DNA from: Candidatus Zixiibacteriota bacterium | GTDB lineage: Bacteria > Zixibacteria > MSB-5A5 > GN15 > FEB-12 | Length of the DNA: 13,175 bases | Direction: 5' to 3' | NCBI GenBank assembly: GCA_003641415.1 | Contig: QNAG01000058.1 | Span: 1 to 13,175, forward strand | Shown here: piece after piece, positions 5,916 to 13,175 of the stretch | How positions within the stretch are numbered: the stretch's first letter is position 1 | Layout of the letters: each line of letters opens with the position of its first letter | The notes under the pieces: generated by a model | Databases searched by the model: none | What the model was told of the DNA's origin: nothing | What the model saw: the letters and a program-made list of their open reading frames with translations, nothing else | Translations under genes and position numbers: made by a program

Positions 5916-7016
5916 ATGGATAACAAAGGCAAGTATACCGTTATCCTTGATGTTATGGGGTCTGATAAGGGGCCTGCTGAGATCATCAATGGTGGTTTGG
6001 AGGCAGCTCGAAGTTTGAGAGGCTCTCTTCATGTAGTCCTGACAGGCCAGGAAAAGGTAATTAAGAATGTATTAAACCTATGTTCGGACCTTCCAAGCAA
6101 TATCTCTATTATCAATGCTGATCGCATAGTGTCGATGGGCATCTCGGCTATGGAAGGTGTGCGAATGCGAGACAGCTCTGTCTCTATTGGTATTAATCAG
6201 GTGAAAGAGGGTAAGGCGGATGCTTTTATATCGCCCGGTAATACAGGCGCAGTTATGGCTACCGCCCTGCTGACACTGGGTCGTATTGAGGGGGTGAGTC
6301 GGCCAGCTATTACCAGTCTTTTTCCAACATCCTCAGGTAGACCGATTGTTGTTCTTGATGTTGGCGCTAATGTCGATTGCAAACCTCATCATTTATCTCA
6401 ATTCGCTGTTATGGGATCGGTATATTCGAGTCTTATTTTTGATCTTGAATCTCCGCGTGTAGGAATGATTTCAATTGGCGAAGAACGCAGTAAGGGTAAT
6501 GAACTGGTTTTTAATGCCTGCAAATTGCTGCAGGATTCAAAGGTTAATTTCGTAGGTAATGTTGAGGGTCGCGATATTCTTTCAGGCAGTGTGGATGTTG
6601 CAGTAACCGACGGATTCATGGGCAACATCCTGTTGAAGTTTGCTGAGTCTGTAAAGCCGATGCTGGTCAGTTCTATGCAACGTCAGATTCAAACCAATAT
6701 CTTTTCTCGTATCGGAGCAGTCCTATTATTGCCTTTCCTTAGGCGTATGAGGAGCCTGTTCGACTATACCGAGGCGGGTGGGGCGCCGCTTCTAGGAGTA
6801 AATGGTAATGTTATAATTTGCCACGGGTCTTCTAACTCGAGAGCGATTACAAATGCGATATTTCTTGCATATGAGATGACTTCCAAAGGCATCCGACGAA
6901 GGATACGCAACGAACTGAAAAAAAATCATTTTGGAAATCTCAATGGATCAAAAAATAAGGGCAAAAATAATAGGCACGGGGTCGTTTGTACCGTCTCGGC
7001 GGATGACCAACGCTGA
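5916..7016 (+). CDS. plsX: Phosphate acyltransferase PlsX
   Basis: Converts acyl-ACP and phosphate to acyl-phosphate, the donor for PlsY in glycerol-3-phosphate acylation; a peripheral membrane enzyme. Seen: ILDVMGSDKGP (10-20), SPGNTGA (106-112), ANVDCKP (151-157), GMISIGEERSKGNE (183-196), GNVEGRD (214-220), VTDGFMGN (230-237), GGAPLLG (288-294) and CHGSS (302-306). The family core ends near RNELKK (331-336). A basic, Asn/Gly-rich tail of 30 residues follows, giving 366 residues against about 330-355 usual. The last 24 residues are read out of frame over the start of fabH. GGAAG about 10 nt before the ATG is a plausible ribosome site. Third gene of the operon, 45 nt after rpmF. Confidence 0.95.
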   Translation: MDNKGKYTVILDVMGSDKGPAEIINGGLEAARSLRGSLHVVLTGQEKVIKNVLNLCSDLPSNISIINADRIVSMGISAMEGVRMRDSSVSIGINQVKEGKADAFISPGNTGAVMATALLTLGRIEGVSRPAITSLFPTSSGRPIVVLDVGANVDCKPHHLSQFAVMGSVYSSLIFDLESPRVGMISIGEERSKGNELVFNACKLLQDSKVNFVGNVEGRDILSGSVDVAVTDGFMGNILLKFAESVKPMLVSSMQRQIQTNIFSRIGAVLLLPFLRRMRSLFDYTEAGGAPLLGVNGNVIICHGSSNSRAITNAIFLAYEMTSKGIRRRIRNELKKNHFGNLNGSKNKGKNNRHGVVCTVSADDQR

Positions 7017-7932
7017 TTTCGAAAAACTTGTCGACACCTCTGATGAATGGATTATCTCTCGGACAGGGATTAAAGAGCGACGAATAGCCGATGCTGATAT
7101 GTTTGGTTCAGACATGGCTTCTAATGCATGTCGTAACGCCATGGAAATGGCTGGTTGTTCGCCAGAAGATATTGATGTGCTTATTGTTGGTACAGTCACG
7201 CCAGATTATCGTTTACCTTCTGAAGCTTGTGTAGTTCAGGAAAAACTTGGTCTGGTTAACGCAGTCGCTTTTGACATCGCTGCAGCATGTACCGGTTTCA
7301 TTAATGGCCTGACAATTGCCAGACCCATGATTGAGACCGATCCAACAAAAAAGTGTCTTGTCGTTGGTTGTGAAAAGCTGTCGTCTATTACCAATTATAA
7401 GGATCGTGGTACCTGCGTTTTATTTGGCGATGCCGCCGGAGCAGCTGTGTTGGCTGCCGATACCAACGGCGGGGGAATTATTTCAACATTTATGAAATCA
7501 GATGGCAGACTTGGTGAATTGCTCTGGCAGGAAATAGGCGGCACTAAAAATCCATATACACCTGAAAATGTTTACAATGGTAGAGACAAGCTCATCATGT
7601 CCGGGTCGGAAGTCTTCAAAGTCGCTGTACGCGAGATGAGTATCGCTTCGGAAAAGGTATTGAAAGATGCTGGCCTAACTGGTGATGATATTTCTCTGGT
7701 AATACCACATCAGGCAAACATTAGAATTATCGATGCTTTGGCAAAACGATTAAAAGTAGACAAGAGTAGAGTATTTATCAATATCGAAAAGTACGGCAAC
7801 ACCTCCTCTGCCTCGGTTCCGTTGGCTTTGGATGAAGCTAACCGTCAGGGGAAAATCAAGCCGGGTGACTATGTTTTATTGGTAGCTTTCGGTGGCGGAC
7901 TTATCTGGGGCGCTGCATTGGTAAAGTGGTAA
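6943..7932 (+). CDS. fabH: 3-oxoacyl-ACP synthase III
   Basis: Starts fatty-acid synthesis by condensing acetyl-CoA (or branched acyl-CoA) with malonyl-ACP. 329 residues, thiolase fold. The catalytic triad is intact: C116 in DIAAACTGF, H256 in IPHQAN, N286 in YGNTSSAS. GTGSFVPSRR (11-20) and TSDEWIISRTGIKERR (32-47) are the family N-terminus, and VAFGGGLIWGAAL closes the protein. ATG 6943 is chosen over an in-frame TTG at 6931; GGAAA lies about 7 nt before it. The start lies inside plsX in the +1 frame, a 74-nt overlap that suggests translational coupling. The fabD start follows after 3 nt. Primer preference (straight or branched) cannot be read from the sequence. Confidence 0.96.
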   Translation: MDQKIRAKIIGTGSFVPSRRMTNADFEKLVDTSDEWIISRTGIKERRIADADMFGSDMASNACRNAMEMAGCSPEDIDVLIVGTVTPDYRLPSEACVVQEKLGLVNAVAFDIAAACTGFINGLTIARPMIETDPTKKCLVVGCEKLSSITNYKDRGTCVLFGDAAGAAVLAADTNGGGIISTFMKSDGRLGELLWQEIGGTKNPYTPENVYNGRDKLIMSGSEVFKVAVREMSIASEKVLKDAGLTGDDISLVIPHQANIRIIDALAKRLKVDKSRVFINIEKYGNTSSASVPLALDEANRQGKIKPGDYVLLVAFGGGLIWGAALVKW

Positions 7933-7935
7933 TTT

Positions 7936-8862
7936 ATGAGTAAAACAGTTCTCTTCTTCCCGGGACAGGCTTCGCAGTATGTCGGTATGGGCAAAGAGTT
8001 GTATGAACTCTCGGATGAAGTGCGTGCGCTATATAAAATAGCCTCGAGCGAAATGGACTTCGATATCGCCCGGCTCTCGTTTGAAGGTCCGGCTGAAGAA
8101 TTGAAGCGCACTCGCTTTACACAACCAGCCATCCTGCTGCATTCTCTGGCGGTTTTGACCGTCCTTGGTGATCGATTGCCAACCTTTGACTTTGCTGCTG
8201 GTCATTCTTTAGGGGAGTATGGCGCTCTGGCAGTTACCGGGGCAATGTCCTTTGAACAAGCGATCAAAGCTGTTGTCAAGCGGGCTTCATTGATGGAAAA
8301 AGCCTGCATTCAAAGACCGGGTACTATGGCAGCTATTATGGGACTAAAAGCTGACCAGGCGGAAGCCATCTGTAATCAGGCTTCAGCAGAGGGAGTGGTT
8401 ATTCCAGCCAACTATAACTCCGCTATCCAGATAGCGATTTCCGGAGAAATAGTAGGCGTGGAAAAAGCCGTTGAGCTTGCTCGCGAAGCCAAAGCTAAAC
8501 GCGCTATGATTCTTGAGGTTGGTGGCGCTTTTCACTCGCCTTTAATGGAACCGGCCAGGGCAGGATTGGAGGAATATCTTGCTCAGCAGACTTATCAGGT
8601 TCCATCACGTCCGGTCGTGGCAAATGTAACTGCTCAACCAATCACGACTGCTGATGCTATCTGTCCCTTGCTTGTTGACCAGGTGACTTCACCGGTTAGG
8701 TGGGCACAGACAATGAAATATCTGGTTGGACAAGGAGTTAACACTGTCTATGAAATAGGTCCGGGCAAGGTGCTTTCCGGACTATCTCGCCGAGATATGA
8801 AGCCTGAGATACTGGTTAATCTTGATACATTAGCTGATATCAAGGCATTTACTACTGCTTAA
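7936..8862 (+). CDS. fabD: Malonyl-CoA:ACP transacylase
   Basis: Loads malonyl groups from CoA onto AcpP to feed every condensation step. 308 residues, the usual length. FFPGQASQYVGMG (7-19) holds the oxyanion-hole Gln11. The nucleophile elbow GHSLGEY carries Ser91, Arg116 (KRASLM) binds the malonyl carboxylate, and His200 in GGAFHSPLM completes the dyad. Conserved GPGKVLSGL lies near the C-terminus. It is separated from fabH by only 3 nt and has a weak ribosome site (GTGG in the end of fabH), so it probably depends on translational coupling. Confidence 0.97.
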   Translation: MSKTVLFFPGQASQYVGMGKELYELSDEVRALYKIASSEMDFDIARLSFEGPAEELKRTRFTQPAILLHSLAVLTVLGDRLPTFDFAAGHSLGEYGALAVTGAMSFEQAIKAVVKRASLMEKACIQRPGTMAAIMGLKADQAEAICNQASAEGVVIPANYNSAIQIAISGEIVGVEKAVELAREAKAKRAMILEVGGAFHSPLMEPARAGLEEYLAQQTYQVPSRPVVANVTAQPITTADAICPLLVDQVTSPVRWAQTMKYLVGQGVNTVYEIGPGKVLSGLSRRDMKPEILVNLDTLADIKAFTTA

Positions 8863-8881
8863 GAATAAGGGTTGGAATGTG

Positions 8882-9616
8882 ATGGACCTATCAGGGAAGA
8901 CGGCCATTGTAACCGGGTCAGCACGCGGGATTGGCTTGGCTATAGCAAAAAAAATCTCTCAGGCTGGAGCTCGGGTTGTAATCAGTGATCTGAATCAGGA
9001 AACTGTTGACGACGTGGCAGCTTCTATGGTTGGGGAAGCCATCGGTGTTAAGGTCAATGTTACCAGTGCAGGCGAAGTTGAGGCGCTTTTTGCTCGGACA
9101 ATCGAAAAGTTCGGTCGGGTTGATGTGGTAGTTAATAATGCTGGTATTACGCGTGATACTCTTTTGGTGCGCATGGATGAAAAAGACTGGGATATGGTAC
9201 TTGACATCAATCTTAAGGGGGCGTTTCTTGTCACAAAATCGGCCGCGAAGCTTATGATGAAGCAGCGTTCAGGCCGGATCATAAACATTAGTTCGGTGGT
9301 AGGATTGAACGGGAACGCTGGCCAGGCAAACTATGCTGCATCTAAAGCCGGTCTGATTGGCTTAACCAAAACTGTAGCCAAAGAGCTGGGTTCACGTGGT
9401 GTTACGGTTAATGCGATAGCTCCCGGATTTATTGAAACTGAGATGACAGAGTCTTTACCGGAGGTCGCAAAGAAGCAGTTTCTCGACTATACCTTAACCA
9501 AACGGGCTGGCACGCCCGATGACATAGCCTCGGCGGTTTTGTTTCTGGCGTCTGAGGAAGCTGCGTATATTACCGGACAAGTGTTGGCGGTAGATGGTGG
9601 TATGTCAATTGTGTAA
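8882..9616 (+). CDS. fabG: 3-oxoacyl-ACP reductase
   Basis: NADPH-dependent reduction of 3-oxoacyl-ACP, the first reduction in each elongation cycle. 244-residue short-chain dehydrogenase. Rossmann TGSARGIG (11-18), NNAG (85-88), and catalytic N110, S138, Y151 and K155, in the same register as E. coli FabG. The C-terminus has PGFIETEM and GQVLAVDGGMSIV. ATG 8882 is chosen; a GTG one codon earlier (8879) is equally possible, with AAGG upstream (8867-8870) closer to the ideal distance for the GTG. It sits 19 nt after fabD and 37 nt before acpP, between the loading enzyme and the carrier as in most fab operons. Confidence 0.96.
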   Translation: MDLSGKTAIVTGSARGIGLAIAKKISQAGARVVISDLNQETVDDVAASMVGEAIGVKVNVTSAGEVEALFARTIEKFGRVDVVVNNAGITRDTLLVRMDEKDWDMVLDINLKGAFLVTKSAAKLMMKQRSGRIINISSVVGLNGNAGQANYAASKAGLIGLTKTVAKELGSRGVTVNAIAPGFIETEMTESLPEVAKKQFLDYTLTKRAGTPDDIASAVLFLASEEAAYITGQVLAVDGGMSIV

Positions 9617-9640
9617 AAAATTGGAAATATAGTTACATAC

Positions 9641-9646
9641 AAGGAG
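9641..9646 (+). promoter_or_regulatory. Strong ribosome binding site of acpP
   Basis: AAGGAG, 7 nt before the acpP ATG at 9654, is the best Shine-Dalgarno of the operon. It fits the need for far more acyl carrier protein than enzyme from one polycistronic mRNA. Confidence 0.75.
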
Positions 9647-9653
9647 TATTGGA

Positions 9654-9890
9654 ATGTCCGTAGAAAATGATGTCAAAGAAATCATTATTGAACAGTTGGG
9701 CGTAGAGGCGGATCAGGTAACACCGGGAGCTAAGTTTGTTGATGATCTTGGTGCTGATTCCCTGGACACAGTTGAATTGGTGATGGCGCTGGAGGAAAAA
9801 TTTGAGATTGAAATTCCAGATGATGAAGCAGAAAAAATAGCATCTGTCGGTGATGCCATCAATTATATTAGTGATCATGCCAATAAGTAA
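9654..9890 (+). CDS. acpP: Acyl carrier protein
   Basis: 78-residue acidic carrier of all fatty-acyl intermediates. The phosphopantetheine attachment site is Ser36 in [18 protein letters not shown], and the helix II/III acidic surface ([16 protein letters not shown]) that docks the Fab enzymes is fully conserved. Length and spacing are those of typical AcpP. It has the strongest ribosome site of the operon. It lies between fabG and fabF, as usual, and needs AcpS (not in the window) for activation. Confidence 0.98.
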   Translation: MSVENDVKEIIIEQLGVEADQVTPGAKFVDDLGADSLDTVELVMALEEKFEIEIPDDEAEKIASVGDAINYISDHANK

Positions 9891-9925
9891 AGGTTGTTAG
9901 CATTAACGCCAAACACATCGAAAAT

Positions 9926-11173
9926 ATGAGATCAAGAGTAGTTGTTACGGGTTTTGGAGTTGTAAGTCCGGTAGGAAATACAGTCGATGAGTTCTGGAAC
10001 TCTCTGCTGGAAGGAAAGTCCGGCGTAGGCTCTATTACGCGTTTCGATACATCTGCCTACCCGACTACAATAGCGGCGGAAGTAAAAAACCTGGATACAA
10101 GTGCATTTATCGAGAAGAAGGAACTTCGCCGCATGGATACCTCCGAGCAGTATGCTGTGGCGGCATCGGAACAGGCTATTAAAGATTCCGGACTCGATCT
10201 TGAAACGCTTGACCTTGATAAATGTGGGGTAGTTATTGGCTCCGGCATCGGGGGCATCGGAACCTTCGAAAAACAGCACAGTCTACTTGAGAAATCCGGA
10301 CCAGGGCGTGTATCACCTTTTTTTATCCCGATGATGATAATTGACATGTGCGCTGGATATGTGTCGATCAAGTATGGATTTCGTGGCCCTAATTATGCAA
10401 CCGTTTCTGCTTGTGCTTCATCAGCCCAAGCTATTGCAAACGCTATGCATATTATCCAGCGGGGAGAGGCCGATGTGATGATAGCAGGCGGCTCTGAAGC
10501 TGCAATCACTCCGACAGCGCTGGCAGGGTTCTGCCAGGCGAAGGCAATTTCAAGACGTAACAACGAACCTGAAAGAGCATCTCGACCATTTGATATAGAT
10601 CGGGATGGTTTCGTTATGGGCGAAGGATCAGCAATAGTGGTTCTGGAATCATACGAACATGCCAAGGCCCGTGGAGCCAGGATCTATGGTGAAGTTTTAG
10701 GAGCGGGTTCGACTGCTGATGCATATCATGTTACAGCTCCGGTACCCGATGGGCACGGAGCCAGGCGAGCTATGGAAATGGCATTGAAAGCAGCCGCTAT
10801 AGAACCGAAACAAGTCAACTATATTAATACTCACGGTACAGCTACACCGCTGGGTGATATTTCTGAAACCAAGGCAATCAAGCAGGTATTTGGCCAGAGA
10901 GCATCTGAAATCCCTTGCAACTCGACCAAGTCCATGATTGGCCATATGCTGGGGTCAGCAGGAGCGATTGAGCTTATTACCGTCTTTAAGTCAATTGAAA
11001 ATAAAATTGTACATCGTACGATTAATGTCGATAACCCCGATCCTGAGTGCGATCTGGATTATGTGACCGAAGGTAATCGGAAATGCGACATTCGCTACGC
11101 CATATCAAATTCGTTTGGGTTTGGTGGCCATAACGTATCACTGATAGTCGGCAGGATTGACGACGATTTATAA
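9926..11173 (+). CDS. fabF: 3-oxoacyl-ACP synthase II
   Basis: Elongating condensing enzyme joining acyl-ACP with malonyl-ACP. 415 residues, the family norm. The Cys-His-His triad is in E. coli FabF register: C163 in VSACASSAQAI, H303 in NTHGTATPLGD and H340 in KSMIGHMLGSAG, with the conserved Lys335. SNSFGFGGHN (395-404) closes the active site. FabF rather than FabB is inferred from the triad context and the position after acpP. ATG 9926 begins the family-typical MRSRVVVTGFGVVSPVGN; no good Shine-Dalgarno precedes it. The 35-nt gap to acpP shows no terminator. rnc follows after 3 nt. Confidence 0.96.
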   Translation: MRSRVVVTGFGVVSPVGNTVDEFWNSLLEGKSGVGSITRFDTSAYPTTIAAEVKNLDTSAFIEKKELRRMDTSEQYAVAASEQAIKDSGLDLETLDLDKCGVVIGSGIGGIGTFEKQHSLLEKSGPGRVSPFFIPMMIIDMCAGYVSIKYGFRGPNYATVSACASSAQAIANAMHIIQRGEADVMIAGGSEAAITPTALAGFCQAKAISRRNNEPERASRPFDIDRDGFVMGEGSAIVVLESYEHAKARGARIYGEVLGAGSTADAYHVTAPVPDGHGARRAMEMALKAAAIEPKQVNYINTHGTATPLGDISETKAIKQVFGQRASEIPCNSTKSMIGHMLGSAGAIELITVFKSIENKIVHRTINVDNPDPECDLDYVTEGNRKCDIRYAISNSFGFGGHNVSLIVGRIDDDL

Positions 11174-11176
11174 GAA

Positions 11177-11929
11177 ATGAGTCTCTGGGAAAAGTTCTCC
11201 GCTATTTTGGGACGATCTTCTGTCCCTGAACTCGAAGTGGACTTAGGAGCAGTTCAGGATATTATTGGCTACCACTTTTCTGATTCGGGTATTCTCCTAC
11301 TGGCGCTCACACATCGTTCATATTCATACGTTCATAACAATTATTCACAGTCAAATGAGAGACTGGAATTCTTAGGTGATTCTGTTCTTGGTTTGGTCAT
11401 TGCCGAACAGCTCTTTCGAGACTTTCCGGGAATGCGCGAAGGGGAATTAACCAAGACAAAAGCTCTCCTTGTAAGTGAGACTACTCTGGCCGAGCTGGGT
11501 ATTAAGTCTGGTCTTAATAAGTATATGTTGTTAGCTCCTGAGGAAGTCCGTTCTGGAGGCAGAACACGACCATCAATTGTATCAGATGCTTTCGAGTCTG
11601 TATTAGGAGCAGTGTTTCTCGATGGTGGTATAAATGCTGCACGCAATGTAATCATCCGATTGATTTACTCTTGCAAAGATGATATTACTTCTGATGCTTC
11701 ACGGCGCAATTTCAAAGGGGAATTGCTTGAGCGCATTCAAGCCAAAGGAAAAGGTATGCCTCACTACGATATAGCGTCAGAATCCGGGCCGGACCATGAT
11801 AAGATATTTATGGTCGAGGTATATGTCGAAGGCAAGGTTGTCGGGATTGGTAAGGGGCGCTCAAAAAAGGAAGCCGAACAGATAGCTGCTGGAGATGCTC
11901 TTGAAAATCTCAAGTGGTCATCAGAGTAG
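11177..11929 (+). CDS. rnc: Ribonuclease III
   Basis: Double-strand-specific endoribonuclease that processes rRNA precursors and structured mRNAs, a cytosolic homodimer. 250 residues, slightly long because of about 20 extra N-terminal residues. Nuclease domain about 25-165: signature NERLEFLGDSVLG (60-72), with E61, E64, D68, D137 and E140 in the same spacing as the E. coli active site. The double-stranded-RNA-binding domain spans about 178-248 (FKGELLERIQ through KKEAEQIAAGDALENL). It lies 3 nt after fabF with no clear ribosome site of its own, so it is probably translated by coupling. Position at the end of a lipid operon recalls plsX-fabD-fabG-acpA-rncS in Bacillus and similar orders elsewhere. 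Last gene of the operon. Confidence 0.96.
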   Translation: MSLWEKFSAILGRSSVPELEVDLGAVQDIIGYHFSDSGILLLALTHRSYSYVHNNYSQSNERLEFLGDSVLGLVIAEQLFRDFPGMREGELTKTKALLVSETTLAELGIKSGLNKYMLLAPEEVRSGGRTRPSIVSDAFESVLGAVFLDGGINAARNVIIRLIYSCKDDITSDASRRNFKGELLERIQAKGKGMPHYDIASESGPDHDKIFMVEVYVEGKVVGIGKGRSKKEAEQIAAGDALENLKWSSE

Positions 11930-12071
11930 CCTAGTGATTTGAGAGAGTTCTACCTTGTACGATTCGCGAGCATATTTGCCCAATATCATTCTTTTTAAGC
12001 GAATTTGAATTATTTCAAGCTGTAAGATATCAAATACTATACGCCGCTATGAGAATTGACATGCTGTAGAA

Positions 12072-12099
12072 AGCAATTTCTTTTCTCTACGAAATTGCT
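12072..12099. terminator. Hairpin between convergent genes, possible bidirectional terminator
   Basis: Perfect 9-bp inverted repeat: AGCAATTTC (12072-12080), 10-nt loop, GAAATTGCT (12091-12099). It lies between rnc (+) and the methyltransferase gene (-); the latter's TAG stop (12089-12087) sits in the loop. On the plus strand a T7 run follows 14 nt later (12113-12119); on the minus strand only TTT follows. The stem is AT-rich, so it is a weak or atypical terminator. Confidence 0.4.
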
Positions 12100-13001
12100 G
12101 GAGAGTTGGGAGTTTTTTTGTGTTCCTTAACAATTTTCCTTATAGCAGCGATATGTTCAGGAGTAGTGCCACAGCAACCACCAATGATGTTCACTCCACA
12201 CTCGAGCAATTCTCGACATCGCATAGCCATGTACTCCGGTGTCTCCGAGTACACCGCTATGTCACCTTCCATCTGAGGCAGGCCGGCGTTTGGTTGGGCA
12301 ATTACAGGCAGTTTGGTATGAACTCTAAACTCACTCGCGATGTGAATCATGTTGTCGATTCCGTTACCGCAGTTGGAACCGATTATATCCGCACCGGCCT
12401 CAGTCAAACCTGTGACTGCCTGCTCAATACTGACTCCCATAATTGTAAAAAAACCATTAGGGGTCGGATCAAAGGTCATAGTAGCACAGACCGGTATTGT
12501 AGGAGCAACAGATTTGGCAGCCCTGACAGCCAAAATAGCCTCGGATAGATCAGTCATCGTTTCAACGCATATCATATCCGCTCCCTCAGCGACACAAGCG
12601 CCAAGCTGTCTTTTAAACCCGTTAAGCACTTCCTCAGGGTCAGCCTCACCTAATGGCGCCAACAGACTGCCGCATGGTCCGCAGGAAATGGAAAGAAAAG
12701 CTCTGTCTCCGATAGCATTTCGTACTGCACGAACAGCCGCCGCATTAATCTCCTCAGTTCTGTCGTCAAGAGAATAATGCGAGAGTTTCAGCGGTGAGCC
12801 GCCAAAAGTATTTGTATTAATAATTTCTGAACCAGCCGCAAGATATGCACTGGCTATCTCTTCAAGTATTTGAGGTTGTTCGATATTTATCCGTTCCGGA
12901 CAGTCACCCATTTGCAATCCACGTTGGAAAAGCATTGTTCCCATAGCACCGTCAGCGACAAATACCTCTCCTTTTTTCAAGCGATCAAGTAATGTCTCCA
13001 T
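12087..13001 (-). CDS. Stand-alone homocysteine S-methyltransferase domain protein (MetH N-terminal/BHMT type)
   Basis: 304-residue TIM-barrel methyltransferase of the Pfam S-methyl_trans kind, cytosolic. The three zinc-binding cysteines that activate homocysteine thiolate are present: C211 in GSNCGNG and C276/C277 in GGCCGTTPEHI. VADGAMGTMLFQRGL (15-29), INTNTFGG (61-68) and ISCGPCGSLLAP (105-116) are family hallmarks. The length equals the first module of MetH only; folate, B12-binding and reactivation modules are absent. It may be part of a split methionine synthase or use another donor such as S-methylmethionine or betaine. ATG 13001 is preceded by AGGG at about 4 nt and follows directly on the stop codon of a possible upstream frame. 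It is convergent with rnc. Confidence 0.88.
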   Translation of the reverse strand: METLLDRLKKGEVFVADGAMGTMLFQRGLQMGDCPERINIEQPQILEEIASAYLAAGSEIINTNTFGGSPLKLSHYSLDDRTEEINAAAVRAVRNAIGDRAFLSISCGPCGSLLAPLGEADPEEVLNGFKRQLGACVAEGADMICVETMTDLSEAILAVRAAKSVAPTIPVCATMTFDPTPNGFFTIMGVSIEQAVTGLTEAGADIIGSNCGNGIDNMIHIASEFRVHTKLPVIAQPNAGLPQMEGDIAVYSETPEYMAMRCRELLECGVNIIGGCCGTTPEHIAAIRKIVKEHKKTPNSPAIS

Positions 13002-13175
13002 CTACCCTGTTCCCACATAGGCCTTAACGCTTTCAACTGCGCTGATACCATCAAAACAATAAGCAACCACTGCCGTATATAAAGAAAAAGATAAAAAAGA
13101 AGATAGTATCTTCTCCAGGTTCATCACCATGAATGAGACCATGATCACAACTTCGGAAGTCTCAGCAAGTTTAGC
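13002..13175 (-). CDS. Possible 3' end of an upstream gene (partial, unidentified)
   Basis: On the minus strand one frame is open from the window edge to a TAG at 13004-13002 (57 codons), and the methyltransferase ATG follows with no gap. The translated stretch has a hydrophobic middle (VVIMVSFMVMNLEKIL, then TAVVAYCF) and ends FDGISAVESVKAYVGTG. I do not recognise it. A frame this long arises by chance perhaps once in fifteen, so support comes mainly from the stop-start abutment, typical of co-translated neighbours. An opposing short frame on the plus strand (ATG 13129 onward) cannot be excluded. Confidence 0.35.
   Translation of the reverse strand, partial: AKLAETSEVVIMVSFMVMNLEKILSSFLSFSLYTAVVAYCFDGISAVESVKAYVGTG

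Noticed and set aside
12120..12777. Two 142-codon plus-strand frames opposite the methyltransferase gene
   Set aside because: Antisense shadows; the minus-strand frame carries the conserved zinc cysteines and family motifs.
13129..13175. Plus-strand ATG with 15 open codons to the right edge (NETMITTSEVSASL)
   Set aside because: Too short to judge; only a weak AGGT upstream, and it is antisense to a longer open frame that abuts the methyltransferase gene.

Overview
This window is a mid-GC (roughly mid-40s percent by eye) bacterial chromosome segment. It is dominated by a complete fatty-acid synthesis operon, flanked by divergent genes for secreted hydrolases on the left and a convergent one-carbon gene on the right. 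Gene order yceD(DUF177)-rpmF-plsX-fabH-fabD-fabG-acpP-fabF-rnc is the classic Gram-negative-type lipid operon with the RNase III gene appended. Together with signal-peptide-bearing M1-like and PPP-like hydrolases, it suggests a diderm bacterium, perhaps of an FCB-type or uncultivated phylum. The sequence alone does not fix the phylum.

Left part, minus strand: a truncated gene at the edge (1-49) with its own promoter; a secreted M1-fold metallopeptidase with an altered substrate-recognition motif (212-2341); and an exported Shewanella-like/PPP-type metallophosphoesterase (2478-3635). A 227-base divergent promoter region separates these from prs (3863-4807), which makes PRPP and has an unusual PRPP-binding loop. 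A gene-free stretch (4808-5144) follows. It holds a 73-nt nested inverted repeat resembling the widespread ATTGCGA..CGAAG..GCAATCTC palindromic repeats, an intrinsic terminator ending the prs transcript, and a near-consensus sigma70-type promoter.

Middle part, plus strand (5145-11929): nine tightly packed genes. YceD and L32 connect ribosome assembly with lipid synthesis. PlsX makes acyl-phosphate for phospholipids. FabH, FabD, FabG and FabF, working on the acyl carrier protein AcpP, carry out initiation, malonyl loading, keto reduction and elongation; dehydratase and enoyl reductase are encoded elsewhere. All catalytic residues are intact, several in exact E. coli register. Two features stand out: the promoter places the likely transcription start about 2 nt before the yceD start codon (near-leaderless), and plsX and fabH overlap by 74 nt.

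Right part, minus strand: a stand-alone homocysteine S-methyltransferase-type domain (12087-13001) whose stop codon lies in the loop of a 9-bp hairpin. It begins immediately after the stop of a possible upstream frame that runs off the window. No CRISPR array, tRNA, rRNA, insertion sequence or defence system was seen. The oddities are in regulation and enzyme variants rather than a new multi-gene system.
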